Source: Ruminococcaceae bacterium UBA3753 (GTDB lineage Bacteria; Bacillota; Clostridia; Oscillospirales; Acutalibacteraceae). From it: a stretch of 53,351 nucleotides of DNA. The notes beneath the pieces were generated by a model that was not told the origin of the DNA, searched no databases, and saw nothing but the letters and a program-made list of their open reading frames with translations. Within the stretch, counting starts at the first letter, position 1; every line of letters begins with the position of its first letter. Made by a program: the position numbers and the translations under genes. The stretch spans positions 1-53,351 of the forward strand of contig DFGJ01000009.1 of assembly GCA_002372375.1 (NCBI GenBank), read 5' to 3'. Shown in pieces: positions 35,219 through 43,900 of the stretch.

Positions 35219-36202
35219 CTAAGTTATTGATGAATAATTTATAACCTTTACAGCATCACTAAATACAGCTGCAAACCCACAAGAACTGCTTATAGCTATT
35301 CGTTCTAATTGTTTGTCTATAAGTTTATCGTAATCTACTAAAATATCTCCTGCTTGGACCATTTCCAGGGCACATCTCTTATCTATCCCTATTAAATAGT
35401 TATCACTAACGGTAGCAGCTCTGACCAAAGTTGCTCCTAATGGAGTAACCATTTCGCCTGTTCCTTGAAAGTTAAGTCCTGCCGGAGCATCTCGCATTTC
35501 ATCTAACGCCAAAATTTTTTGCATCATTTCGTTATTACACAAAATAGCATTAAGAGTGTGAGGCTCAAGTTTCCCCCAAAGATCGATTAAATCGTCATAA
35601 GTAAATGTTGTAGACTCTGAAACAACAGCCGTACTTGCACTTGTCAAAGCTGTAACGGCATCTTTTAGCTGATCTCTTGCAATGGTCGCTCCTATTTGCT
35701 TTAAAGCCACAGAAAAAAGATCCAGTCTCTTTAAACGCAAGGATTCATACGAAGAAGATATAACTTTTCCACGCTTATTTATAGTGACTAAAGAATCTTT
35801 ATTCTTAATTGTGGTTTCCGGCAATTTACTTCCTTCACTAGTAGGGGAAAGAGTTTCATCGTCTGTAAGTTCAATGGTCCTGTAATCATTTCCGTCTATC
35901 ATAGTAACGGTGGCTGTAATGAATGGTAAAACGCTTTCTTCTATAAGTCCCTGCTCGACGGAACGTTTTATGTACTCTGGGAACAGCACAGACGACTCAG
36001 ATGTTCTGAAAAATTTCTCTATAACATCTGAATTTTTACCGTTAACTTTAATGTCAAATCTTTTAAGTTGCCTTTGAAATGCATCTAATCCGGCTAGACT
36101 AGTTCCTTCATAATTTTCTGAAGGATCGAGTCCTTCTAGTGCCTTTGTAAAGTTTACATTGTACATACCTTTTTCAAGTTTTAAAGAATCGTAATAAGCC
36201 AT
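35219..36202 (-). CDS. Major capsid protein (HK97 fold type)
   Basis: 327 aa, AAGGAG before ATG. Directly after the protease gene. Features of phage capsids: D-A-F-Q-R-Q-L-K-R-F-D-I-K-V near the N-terminus; SSVLFPEYIKRSVEQGL; then VTMIDGNDYRTIELTDDE and PETTIKNKDSLVTINKRG; T-F-T-Y-D-D-L-I-D-L-W; and a C-terminal region with D-I-L-V-D-Y-D-K-L-I. No frame damage. There is no separate scaffold gene; the leading N-terminal part may act as one. Confidence 0.85.
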   Translation of the reverse strand: MAYYDSLKLEKGMYNVNFTKALEGLDPSENYEGTSLAGLDAFQRQLKRFDIKVNGKNSDVIEKFFRTSESSVLFPEYIKRSVEQGLIEESVLPFITATVTMIDGNDYRTIELTDDETLSPTSEGSKLPETTIKNKDSLVTINKRGKVISSSYESLRLKRLDLFSVALKQIGATIARDQLKDAVTALTSASTAVVSESTTFTYDDLIDLWGKLEPHTLNAILCNNEMMQKILALDEMRDAPAGLNFQGTGEMVTPLGATLVRAATVSDNYLIGIDKRCALEMVQAGDILVDYDKLIDKQLERIAISSSCGFAAVFSDAVKVINYSSIT

Positions 36203-36312
36203 TTTTTATAATTGCTCCTTAATATTTTTTATACAGATAATCTGCTTAGGAACTTTTAAAAAGTACTTAAGCGGGTATTTTTTAGTAATATTTTTTATAA
36301 GTAAATGTAGTA

Positions 36313-37293
36313 CTAGACCTTGAACTCTTTGTACAGTTCTTTTTTTAACAAAGGTTTGTTATAAAGTTGAGGTTTCACTGCAAAAAAATCAGAGTCATTG
36401 TTTTTTGCACTAAAAGCTTTTTTAAACGCCTTTAGTTCAGAAAAACTCATTTTAGAAGTAACACTTGATATAACGTAAGAATCTATCTGTGGCTGACTCA
36501 AAGAATAAAGTTTTCTAACTTCTTTTCTCAGGTCTTCTTTGCATTCTCTTCCAAAACTAGATAATTCTTCTAACCGATTTATATAATCTTTTAACTTTTT
36601 AACCTCTTCTTTGTTAAGACTAATTTCTTCCAAAGATCTGATTTTATTGAGAATTTCTTCCAAACTTAAAACACCTCCTTTCAATGCTTTTATAACTCCT
36701 GCTTCTTTCTGTGCTGGCACAGCTACAAAAGACCATTCATAGGCATCTACAGGATCATCTAAGATTGTGTAACAAAGTTTACCTTCATACTTTTTGCCCT
36801 TAACATGATTGCAACATATACCCGATTTTCTGTTACAACCACATATAGAGCAAAGCATTTTATTAACAGCGCACCCAACACTGATCTCTTTTTTTATTCC
36901 CGAATCAATTTGTAACATCAATTCTTTATTTTTTTCACTTTTCGGCATGTATGCTTTAGCCTTTAGTCTAAAGTATTGCTTATTATCTTTTGTAGTTTTC
37001 CCGTCTACTTTTTCAACTTCACAGTAAAATACTCTGGCTGACTGATTTTTAGCCTTGGCCTCGTGATCCATAACACCAGTCTTACCCAAAAACAGTTCAG
37101 AAAGTTTCACCAATGCCTCTTTTGTAAATTTCTCGTTCTCTCTGTCTATTTCGTTGTCACAAAGAATAAATGTAAAGGTATAAACCTCCTCTTTGGTTAG
37201 ATCCCTCTTGGTATATTTATTTATCAAATCTAGATCGTTTTGTGATAATTCTTTAATTTCATTAAAATCTTTTATTATAATGGCTTCTTTCAA
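36313..37293 (-). CDS. Phage prohead protease-like protein (326 aa)
   Basis: Processes capsid and scaffold during head maturation. N-terminal half: TFTFILCDNEIDRENEKF, A-L-V-K-L-S-E-L-F-L-G-K-T-G-V-M-D-H, G-I-K-K-E-I-S-V-G-C-A-V. A cysteine-rich insert (C-S-I-C-G-C-N, C-C-N-H-V-K-G-K-K-Y) as in many Clostridial phage proteases. V-D-A-Y-E-W-S-F-V-A-V-P-A-Q follows. The remainder is a charged coiled coil, possibly scaffold. TTG 37293 (or ATT just before it), behind AAGGAGA. Confidence 0.8.
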   Translation of the reverse strand: MKEAIIIKDFNEIKELSQNDLDLINKYTKRDLTKEEVYTFTFILCDNEIDRENEKFTKEALVKLSELFLGKTGVMDHEAKAKNQSARVFYCEVEKVDGKTTKDNKQYFRLKAKAYMPKSEKNKELMLQIDSGIKKEISVGCAVNKMLCSICGCNRKSGICCNHVKGKKYEGKLCYTILDDPVDAYEWSFVAVPAQKEAGVIKALKGGVLSLEEILNKIRSLEEISLNKEEVKKLKDYINRLEELSSFGRECKEDLRKEVRKLYSLSQPQIDSYVISSVTSKMSFSELKAFKKAFSAKNNDSDFFAVKPQLYNKPLLKKELYKEFKV

Positions 37294-37767
37294 AATTTAA
37301 TCTTTTCTCCTTTTTCATTTTTAACCGTTTAGCTTTATAAAAAATATTTAAGATCTGCCAAACACTATGGTTTAGCGTGTTATCCGGTGTAATTTTCGGG
37401 TTTTACAAAAAATTGTCCGGTTGCCTCTGGTTCAGTTTTATATATTTTTTATAAATGTTTTTTAAACACTTTTAAGAGTTCAAATAAATTATTTTAACTT
37501 TCTAATCTTTTTTTTGATGAAGTTAATCTTAAACCGGATAGCCGTGTTCTTCAGTTTAAGCTATTTAAGCTCCCTCGCTTTTTTATCGCAAAAATGATAA
37601 TTGGCTTTAAATGAAAGAAATGAACTTTGGGCAAAACATGTAAAAATCAGTTGGTAAGCGTTTGGTTAAAGATATAAGGCTACTTTGTCACCCCTTCGGT
37701 AATAACATCTTTCTAACTTCAAGAAATAGTCTCTACACATATCAAAAAATGGATCAATCCACTTAAC
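37294..37767. other. Non-coding gap where a minor head gene would be expected
   Basis: About 470 bases. ATCCGG (37393) and CCGGAT (37534) could pair, and two TCCGGT blocks recur, but no gene is visible. In related phages a minor head (Mu gpF-type) gene often lies between portal and protease. Confidence 0.35.
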
Positions 37768-38928
37768 CTATTTTTCCAGTCTTTTTTCTATTTCTTTCGC
37801 TTTAGCCGTAGTTAACCTTGCATTGGCAAGTTCTACTTCGTCTTGAAGGTTAATGTTATCCCACACTATACTGAAGTCTTCTGGGTAAGCGTTAAGTTTT
37901 AAAAAAATCTTGCAAACTTTACCTATAGGTCTTTCAAGAATTCTTCTATAAAACTCCAGTTCACTTGTTAAAATATCTGCCTGCTGCGAGGACATTCGCT
38001 CTGTTGTGGACCATGAAAGTCCTAGAAGAAAAGGAGGAATAGACATCTTGGCCACAATTTGCTCCAGCATCTGCCGAACAGGAATGTTACTGTCTAAAAC
38101 TTGATTATCTGCACCAATAACCTTAATGTCTACATCGCCAACAGATATAAAATCGTTGACAGTGTTTTTACAGTGCATTGTCTTGGACCACTCTTTGGCT
38201 ATTTGCATGACTCTTTCTCTTGTATACACTTTTTCACTGCCCGATGAACCCGGTTTATAAGTAACAGCAAACCTGACATTTCCTACCCTTTCCCAATTAA
38301 GTCCGATAGTATTATAAATATTGAGCAAAATACTACTAACAAACGGTAACCCTTTTAATATAGACTTACCATAAGCGCAACCCGGGTCCACGTTTAAAGC
38401 CGATACTGTAATAAGATCTTTATTTTTTACAAGAGCTTTACTGCCATTTCCGTTTTTTCTGAATATGTTTACCTCAAGGGGACTATCACCTAATTCCAGC
38501 TCTATATCTTTAAGATTAGCATTGTAAAGAGCATATATATAATTAACGTCAGAATCTAAAACTATCTCCCCTACAGCGGTCCCGTAGGTAAGAAGTTGGT
38601 CGAAATGAGAGGATAAAAAACTGCTTATCCCACTGGAAGTAGAATTAACTTTTACATTCTGCAAAAAATCGTTGAGTTCCTTTTCTACTTGCTCATTTTC
38701 ACATTTTACAGTGAAATTCCCAATTAACCTTACGGTTTTATTTATGGCAGCATCTATAATTGGTACCGCTGTTCTTAAGATTTTATACAGTCTCCTTTCA
38801 TTTTCACAATAAGATCCATAGTTGTTGAGCTCATTAAATGGGTGAGTTCTGGCATTAAATGATGCTGTCTGTACAGGTACAATATCTTTCCTTTTATTTT
38901 TCGATAACAAACTTCTTAAAAGACGCAT
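37768..38928 (-). CDS. Phage portal protein (386 aa)
   Basis: Portal ring for DNA packaging. Between terminase and protease, 386 aa. Features: ERRLYKILRTAVPIIDAAIN, KTVRLIGNFTVKCEN, SHFDQLLTYGTAVGEIVLD, then GKSILKGLPFVSSILL and MSIPPFLLGLSWSTTERMSSQ, the common portal pattern before the stem. AAGGAAGGG before ATG. Frame intact. Confidence 0.85.
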   Translation of the reverse strand: MRLLRSLLSKNKRKDIVPVQTASFNARTHPFNELNNYGSYCENERRLYKILRTAVPIIDAAINKTVRLIGNFTVKCENEQVEKELNDFLQNVKVNSTSSGISSFLSSHFDQLLTYGTAVGEIVLDSDVNYIYALYNANLKDIELELGDSPLEVNIFRKNGNGSKALVKNKDLITVSALNVDPGCAYGKSILKGLPFVSSILLNIYNTIGLNWERVGNVRFAVTYKPGSSGSEKVYTRERVMQIAKEWSKTMHCKNTVNDFISVGDVDIKVIGADNQVLDSNIPVRQMLEQIVAKMSIPPFLLGLSWSTTERMSSQQADILTSELEFYRRILERPIGKVCKIFLKLNAYPEDFSIVWDNINLQDEVELANARLTTAKAKEIEKRLEK

Positions 38929-39218
38929 TTCGCCCTTCCTTCATATGCATAACTTTCAGATTTTTGTAATTTGACTTATATAAGTAAAAAAATTGTATTT
39001 TTAATCTAATATGCTTCTACCTTTATTTTAACTTTGATAATTGGATCACATTTACCGATTGGGACCATGTGACCAATTTTTAGAAAACCAAAAAATTATG
39101 TGTTGACTCTCTATAAACCATAAGGCGCAGACTTAATTTAAAGTAACCGCGATTCATTGTTTACCTATAGTGTAGCGCAATCAATTTTAGCTTACGTAGC
39201 TATAAATTAAATCTAAAT

Positions 39219-40481
39219 TTACCTTTCTGCAGCAAACACTAAAAAATCGTTGTCACTTTCGTCGTTTTCCATGGGCATTATCGTTGTAACAAAATATCGA
39301 ATATCATCCATAGCATGATCATTTTCTTTTAATGGGACATCCTTTCCAGCAGAGTCTTCCCAGCGGTATAAAGAAAATTCCCTCATGCTATCTTTACAAG
39401 TGTTGCATATGAAAATTCTTTTACTTTTAATAGCACTTGATACTTTTCTAATACCATCTAAAACGTTATTTTTTGCAGGAATAACGCAAAATTTATTTCT
39501 CTGCTTTATTAAAGCTATAAAGCTTGCAGCTGACGGGTCCACCGTAATGTACTTTATTTTTAGATCTTTTACTAATTTAACAAGACTTTCGTAGTGCTCT
39601 TCATCTGTTTTTTGTCTACCTGCTTTTCTTGAATCATAATAATACTCATCTATCCTATAAAAAGAATCCTTGTATTTTCCCCACAAGCCAAACGACGCAG
39701 GATTTACCGTACCGTAGTCACAAGAAACGTAATAACTTTCAAAATTATATGATGGTAAATCTAAAAAGGCTTTAGGGTCTGTCATACTTGGGTAAACAAC
39801 TCCAGCTGACGCAACCCACTTGCCTAAAATAAACCTTTCGTAAAATGTCCCTGTGTACAGATTTTTATATCGTTTTTTTACTTTGTCCGAAATGGATGGA
39901 TTATCTTCTAAATTAAAGTGCAAATAAAGTGCGTTTTTTTCTTTGTTTTTTACGATCCAGTCCTGATAAAACCAATGTTGCGGATATTCAGGATTACAGT
40001 TAAACCAAAATTTAGAATTTTTAACAGAACACCTTGCCAAAGCCTGCTCCACAAAAGATCGCGGCATAAGAGCTACCTCGTCGAAAAAAACACCGCTTAA
40101 AGTAATTCCTTGAATCAAGGAGGCAGAAGACTCATCTTTACCGCCAAACAAATAAAACTTATTTTTTCTATTAAGAGTTTTAATTTCTATTAAATTTTCA
40201 GATATTTTAAAACTATATTTAAACCCTAAATTTTTTATAGCAGGAAAAACAGCATCTATAAAATTTCTTCTAATAGATCTTATAGTTTTACCGCAAATTG
40301 CAAATCTTTCGTCTTTAAAATTATAAAAAGCCCACGCAATGAACGATATCCCCATGCAAAGAGTTTTGCCACTTCTAATAGAACCATCACATATGATAGC
40401 GTCTTTATTTCTATGAGGACTTTCTTTGTGCCACCAACTAAGAACTTTGATCTGTTTTTTTGAAAAAGAATCAAATTCCAC
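39219..40481 (-). CDS. Terminase large subunit, PBSX type (420 aa)
   Basis: ATP-driven DNA packaging motor with nuclease. Walker A G-S-I-R-S-G-K-T at residues 33-40, Walker B V-F-F-D-E at 131-135, nuclease region starting C-D-Y-G-T-V-N-P-A-S-F-G and later T-V-D-P-S-A-A-S-F, and H-A-M-D-D-I-R-Y near the C-terminus. Family length about 420. GTG start; the gene is 17 bases behind the small subunit stop. All key residues are present. Confidence 0.93.
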   Translation of the reverse strand: MEFDSFSKKQIKVLSWWHKESPHRNKDAIICDGSIRSGKTLCMGISFIAWAFYNFKDERFAICGKTIRSIRRNFIDAVFPAIKNLGFKYSFKISENLIEIKTLNRKNKFYLFGGKDESSASLIQGITLSGVFFDEVALMPRSFVEQALARCSVKNSKFWFNCNPEYPQHWFYQDWIVKNKEKNALYLHFNLEDNPSISDKVKKRYKNLYTGTFYERFILGKWVASAGVVYPSMTDPKAFLDLPSYNFESYYVSCDYGTVNPASFGLWGKYKDSFYRIDEYYYDSRKAGRQKTDEEHYESLVKLVKDLKIKYITVDPSAASFIALIKQRNKFCVIPAKNNVLDGIRKVSSAIKSKRIFICNTCKDSMREFSLYRWEDSAGKDVPLKENDHAMDDIRYFVTTIMPMENDESDNDFLVFAAER

Positions 40482-40498
40482 TTGTTTTTAAAACTGAT

Positions 40499-40993
40499 TT
40501 ACTCATCTAATATTTCTCCAAATGCTGAGGTTCCTTTTTGTATGGCACTGTAAAAAGTCTCACTTTGCTCGTTGCTGGTAAAATCCATGTTTTGTATTTT
40601 CTCCAGAGCTCTTATTCTGTCAAAAAATTTTATCTCAACTGCTCCGTCTTTAAGCCTTTTAATCTCTGCTATATTAAATAAATCCATAGAAGATATCTTT
40701 TCCGGGACCAAATTCCCTGAGTATATAAGTTTAACAGCATCTGTAATCTCGCCAAATGCTAACCTTTCATATCCACTGCAAGCTCTATATATTAAGTTTT
40801 TCTTTTTCCTCTCATAAAGTAGTTCTATTTCCTTGTTTATATCTTCTCTTGAAAGAAGGTTACACCCTACTTTAAAATAGTTACCTTTAAACCCCGCTTT
40901 AATAGCCGATTCCTTAATATTTCCTGTTTCAACATAATTTACGCAAAATAGTCTTTCTTTTGGCCTTAATTTTTGATTATTACATTTTGCTAT
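40499..40993 (-). CDS. Terminase small subunit, ATA start (164 aa)
   Basis: DNA-recognition subunit. With standard starts only a 70-aa piece (TTG 40711) would be read. The frame is open upstream to ATA 40991-40993, nine bases behind GGGGAGG, giving A-K-C-N-N-Q-K-L-R-P-K-E-R-L-F-C-V-N-Y and then E-T-G-N-I-K-E-S-A-I-K-A-G-F. That is the usual helix-turn-helix opening of small terminases (R-x-x-x-F-x-x-x-Y, A-A-x-x-A-G). The C-terminus L-K-D-G-A-V-E-I-K-F-F-D-R-I-R-A-L-E-K matches the family. ATG to ATA at the start codon is the simplest history. Confidence 0.8.
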   Translation of the reverse strand: MAKCNNQKLRPKERLFCVNYVETGNIKESAIKAGFKGNYFKVGCNLLSREDINKEIELLYERKKKNLIYRACSGYERLAFGEITDAVKLIYSGNLVPEKISSMDLFNIAEIKRLKDGAVEIKFFDRIRALEKIQNMDFTSNEQSETFYSAIQKGTSAFGEILDE

Positions 40994-41400
40994 TTAGATC
41001 TACCTCCCCTGAAAACCAGTTTACACAAGTAAGTTTAAAAGTCATTTTTTTGCATTTTTTTATGCAACAAATTTAGAAAAAGTTTTTAATATAAAAAAAT
41101 TAGTTTAAAATATATAAATATATTTCGGAATTCATTCACTAGTAAAACGAAAGACAATTTTAAATTCCAAAAACTAATATTTTGGTTAAAGCAAAAATAA
41201 AAAAGTTTATTAAAAAATAATTCAGCCGAAAACCAATAAAAGCGTAAAAAGGTGATTAAATCTTTAAATGCATATTATAATTTGTATTTTATAGATAAAA
41301 TACTTGACATATTAATCAAAATAATATATACTATAAATAGTTTCAGAATTAATCTGGAACTTAATTATTTTTTGGAGGTATTTTTAAGACGTCATAAACT
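40994..41400. other. Boundary between phage locus and GG cluster
   Basis: No gene, no attachment-site-like repeat that I can see, and no integrase. The right part holds the promoter at 41304-41332. Confidence 0.4.
41304..41361 (+). promoter_or_regulatory. Sigma-A promoter with hairpin at the transcription start
   Basis: TTGACA (41304-41309), 17-nt spacer, TATACT (41327-41332), expected start about 41339. AGTTTCAGA (41339-41347) pairs with TCTGGAACT (41353-41361), nine pairs with one G-U. GGAGGT follows at 41374. Confidence 0.8.
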
Positions 41401-41826
41401 ATGGATTTGGATGGCGTTAATGGTGGTGTAGGTTTCGTTACGAAAATATCAGGACCAGATGGGAATACAAGATAATACGTAGTTGATCAGAAAACTGGTT
41501 CCACTATTATGCAAGGTGATGGATACGATAGTTTGTCTGCAGCTTGTAAGGGCCTAGTTGCTTACCACGAAGGTATGTACCACATGACACCTAAAGATGT
41601 TAGAAAAAGGCATAGTTCTGGTTTGAATAAAGTTAATGGCATGTTTTTAGGTAATGCGGCTTTAAGTAATGCATCGGGTGGCTACGTTGAGGAATTTAAT
41701 GGTGGTGATTATATGGTTAAAGATAACGATACAAACAAAACCGTAGCTATTATCCGCGGTTTGGATAACGCGAAGCATTATGATAAAATTTATCATGCAA
41801 AGAAAGAATTCTTTGGATTGCGTTAA
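41401..41826 (+). pseudogene. Two-module GG protein, first tandem copy, one TAA
   Basis: From ATG 41401 the frame reads L-D-G-V-N-G-G, a first core (VGFVTKISGPDGN), a TAA at 41473, then YVVDQKTGSTIMQGDGY, a second leader-like part ending A-A-L-S-N-A-S-G-G, and a second core (DYMVKDNDTNK). The second copy has CAG-TAC where this one has AGA-TAA. Two GG motifs, each followed by a related core, lie in one frame. The GGAGGT site is about 21 bases from the ATG, unusually far. An ACG lies at normal distance but is followed by a TAA in frame. Confidence 0.6.
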
Positions 41827-42098
41827 TGGTGGTGTAGGTTTCGTTACAAAAATATCAGGACCAGATGGGAATACACAGTACTACATGGTTGATCAGAGAA
41901 CTGGTTCCACTATTATGCAAGGTGATGGATACGATAGTTTGTCTGCAGCTTGTAAGGGCCTAGTTGCTTACCACGAAGGTATGTACCACATGACACCTAA
42001 GGATGTTAGAAAAAGGTATAGTTCTGGTCGAAATAAAGTTAGTGGCATGTCTTTAGGTAATGCGGCTTTAAGTAATGCATCGGGTGGCTACGTTGAAG
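41414..42098. repeat. Tandem duplication, two ~279-bp copies, period 406
   Basis: 41414-41692 and 41820-42098 are about 95% identical, running from G-V-N-G-G through A-S-G-G. The sequences after the second GG motif differ strongly, so the cores have diverged or been exchanged while the leader-linker part stayed the same. Confidence 0.9.
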
Positions 42099-42298
42099 AA
42101 GTTGATGGATATTATTTAGTTTTAGATAACGACACAGACGCTGTCGTAGAAACTGTCGACGATAAGGATCTCGCAAAATGGTTTGATGAACTTTATCATG
42201 CAGGGAAAGAAGCAGGAAGAAAAGAGGGGCGAAAAGAGATAACAGATGCTTGGGCAAAATCAAACAAATCTTTGCTAGAAAATCGCGGTTACATTTAA
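41780..42298 (+). CDS. Two-module GG-leader protein (172 aa)
   Basis: Intact. Starts inside the end of the preceding frame (ATG 41780 or 41795), overlapping it in another frame. First GG: S-L-D-C-V-N-G-G. First core: FVTKISGPDGNTQYYMVDQ, GSTIMQGDGYDSL, then GLVAYHEGMYHMTP. Second leader-like segment: S-L-G-N-A-A-L-S-N-A-S-G-G. Second core: YYLVLDNDTDAVVE, WFDELYHAGKEAGRKEG. Both cores share the Y-x-V-x-D-x-x-T, later Y-H-x-G pattern. If both GG sites are cut it could yield two peptides from one chain. That is inference. Confidence 0.7.
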   Translation: MIKFIMQRKNSLDCVNGGVGFVTKISGPDGNTQYYMVDQRTGSTIMQGDGYDSLSAACKGLVAYHEGMYHMTPKDVRKRYSSGRNKVSGMSLGNAALSNASGGYVEEVDGYYLVLDNDTDAVVETVDDKDLAKWFDELYHAGKEAGRKEGRKEITDAWAKSNKSLLENRGYI

Positions 42299-42314
42299 TT
42301 TGTCCGCTTTTGCG

Positions 42315-42375
42315 AGAGTTTTTATGACAACCTAAACTCTGACCCTGCGTCCTTGCATGTAGGACGGTGCTGTAA
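42315..42375 (+). terminator. Hairpins after the two-module gene
   Basis: AGAGTTT (42315-42321) pairs with AAACTCT (42334-42340). Then CGTCCT and AGGACG around TGCATGT (about 42348-42366) form a second helix, and TAATTTTTAG follows. Probable terminator before the next GG gene. Confidence 0.5.
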
Positions 42376-42422
42376 TTTTTAGTTAATCTGGGTTTTAAAT
42401 TTTTTATGAGGTGATATTAATT

Positions 42423-42698
42423 ATGATAACTGGGGCAAGATGACAGCTTTCTGAAAGTAGATTGAACCAAGCTGCTGGCGGTATGGTTGTACGTGAGGTG
42501 ACTCATCGCGACAACGATGGCACGACATATGGGCCGTACTTCGTTATTGATAATGATACTGGGAAACCAGTGACAGGTCCGGATGGGAAGAGGATCGATT
42601 TTTCTGATAAGGTCATTGCTGATATTTTCAATACAGGATATCACAAGGGTAAAGAGGCTTTAAAAAATCAATTTGGAATGATAGGAAATGGCCGTTGA
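42423..42698 (+). pseudogene. GG-leader gene with one TGA in the leader
   Basis: ATG 42423 behind GAGGTGAT. TGA at codon 7 (42441-42443), then the same frame reads Q-L-S-E-S-R-L-N-Q-A-A-G-G and an intact core (VTHRDNDGTTYGPYFVIDN, DTGKPVTGP, IFNTGYHKGKEAL). It ends in TGA 42696-42698. A TTG at 42462, within the leader, could give a shortened product, but no site precedes it. Confidence 0.6.
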
Positions 42699-42755
42699 GT
42701 TAGTTCCTAAAGTTTACTTTTAAATTTTTTTGCATTACTTATTTTAAATAATACG

Positions 42756-42819
42756 TTGACATTTTTTAAGATATTAGATGGATTATATTATAACTGCCGT
42801 AAAGCTTACGGTGGTTATA
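42756..42819 (+). promoter_or_regulatory. Promoter relic with long start-site hairpin, no gene behind it
   Basis: TTGACA (42756-42761); a 17-nt spacer gives a poor -10, TGGATT. The expected start is about 42791. TATAACTGCCGTAA (42789-42802) pairs with TTACGGTGGTTATA (42806-42819) over 14 pairs, two of them G-U, loop AGC. No gene with a ribosome binding site follows. The next 250 bases are empty until the fragment at 43089. Confidence 0.6.
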
Positions 42820-43088
42820 CTTTATTGGTATGAAAATTAAAATATATAGATAAAAACGTATTTTCTTGCTAAATGTAAACTTCTTATGATTTTTACAATA
42901 AGCGAAGTCTCATGTTTTCTTTACGTTATTCATATCAATAAAAATAGGAATGACGCCTATACCCTTCAAAAATTGAATACTAACTTTTTTACACACTTTA
43001 ATTAGGAGAGTGTTTTCTCAAAAATCCTAATGTTTTTAATTGAACAAAAAATACTTTATTTGAAAGCACCTAAAATAGGTTGCATATA

Positions 43089-43238
43089 ATGACGGTTGAG
43101 GAGCCGTATGATGATTTTATAGGAGACACGATCGCACTATATTTTAGTGAAGAAGGAGCGAAAATGGCTGACCGATATTACCATGTACGTGAATGTGGCT
43201 TGCCGAGTTGGGTCACGACTTTGTCCTTGTGCTTTTAG
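43089..43238 (+). pseudogene. C-terminal fragment of a GG-family protein (49 aa)
   Basis: E-E-G-A-K-M-A-D-R-Y-Y-H-V aligns with E-S-A-R-N-L-A-D-Y-Y-H-V of the 3958 gene. The leader and GG part are missing. ATG 43089 has no ribosome binding site. The empty promoter at 42756 may have belonged to it. Confidence 0.45.
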
Positions 43239-43450
43239 CAGGGTGCTTCTGTGAAAACTTATAGAAGTGATTTTGATACTGATTCTGACTTATCTTAATA
43301 TTCAGGTTAGCCAGTTTGATTAGTTTACGCTTAGCTTTTTTATGCCAAATTTATTTCTAGCGCTATGTAAGAATTTACTGTGAGATTAATGTTTAGTGGT
43401 AGGCTTCTGTTTTAATATTACGTGTATTTTATAAATAATAGATAAAAGAC

Positions 43451-43511
43451 TTTATAAATTATTTTAATTAGTATATAATATAGATACATTTTCATCTTAA
43501 GATGAAAATGT
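43451..43511 (+). promoter_or_regulatory. Promoter with 26-bp perfect palindrome at the transcription start
   Basis: TTTATA (43451-43456), 17-nt spacer, TATAAT (43474-43479), expected start 43486. The palindrome at 43486-43511, centred on CTTAAG with arms ending ACATTTTCATC, begins exactly there. GGAGGT follows at 43521. It could act as an RNA hairpin or as a repressor operator. Confidence 0.8.
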
Positions 43512-43533
43512 AATATTTTTGGAGGTACGCAGT

Positions 43534-43797
43534 ACGGCAACAAGAGGTAATAGGGTTTCAGCGACTAATTTGATTGGAGCTGCAGGTGGATATCATCTTA
43601 AAAATCAAGATGGTACTTGGACGGTTTATGATAACGTAACAGATCGTGTGATACGTACGAATATAGACGATGAACATATTGCTTCAGAAATAGACAGACT
43701 TCATCATCTCGATACTGATGCTCACTACGAAAAAGGCTTCCATGCTGGATATCAGAGAGCACGCGAAGAATTTCTGCAAGGAATTGTGTGCCTATAG
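43534..43797 (+). CDS. GG-leader small protein, ACG start (87 aa)
   Basis: No ATG/GTG/TTG is available at a sensible distance. The TTG 43519 overlaps the GGAGGT site itself. ACG 43534, seven bases behind GGAGGT and in frame, is where a start codon should be (ATG to ACG). The leader S-A-T-N-L-I-G-A-A-G-G is about 18 residues. The core contains WTVYDNVTDRVIRTNIDDEH, then EKGFHAGYQRAREEF. The promoter and palindrome are well preserved, so it may still be expressed, perhaps weakly. Confidence 0.6.
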   Translation, partial: TATRGNRVSATNLIGAAGGYHLKNQDGTWTVYDNVTDRVIRTNIDDEHIASEIDRLHHLDTDAHYEKGFHAGYQRAREEFLQGIVCL

Positions 43798-43900
43798 AGA
43801 CAGACGGTTAAGCAAGGGTTTAAAAAATAAATGCTTGTGGAAGAAAGTTTAAGTGAGGCTAGTTGGAGACCGAGTCACTACATTATAGGTGAACAGAGAA

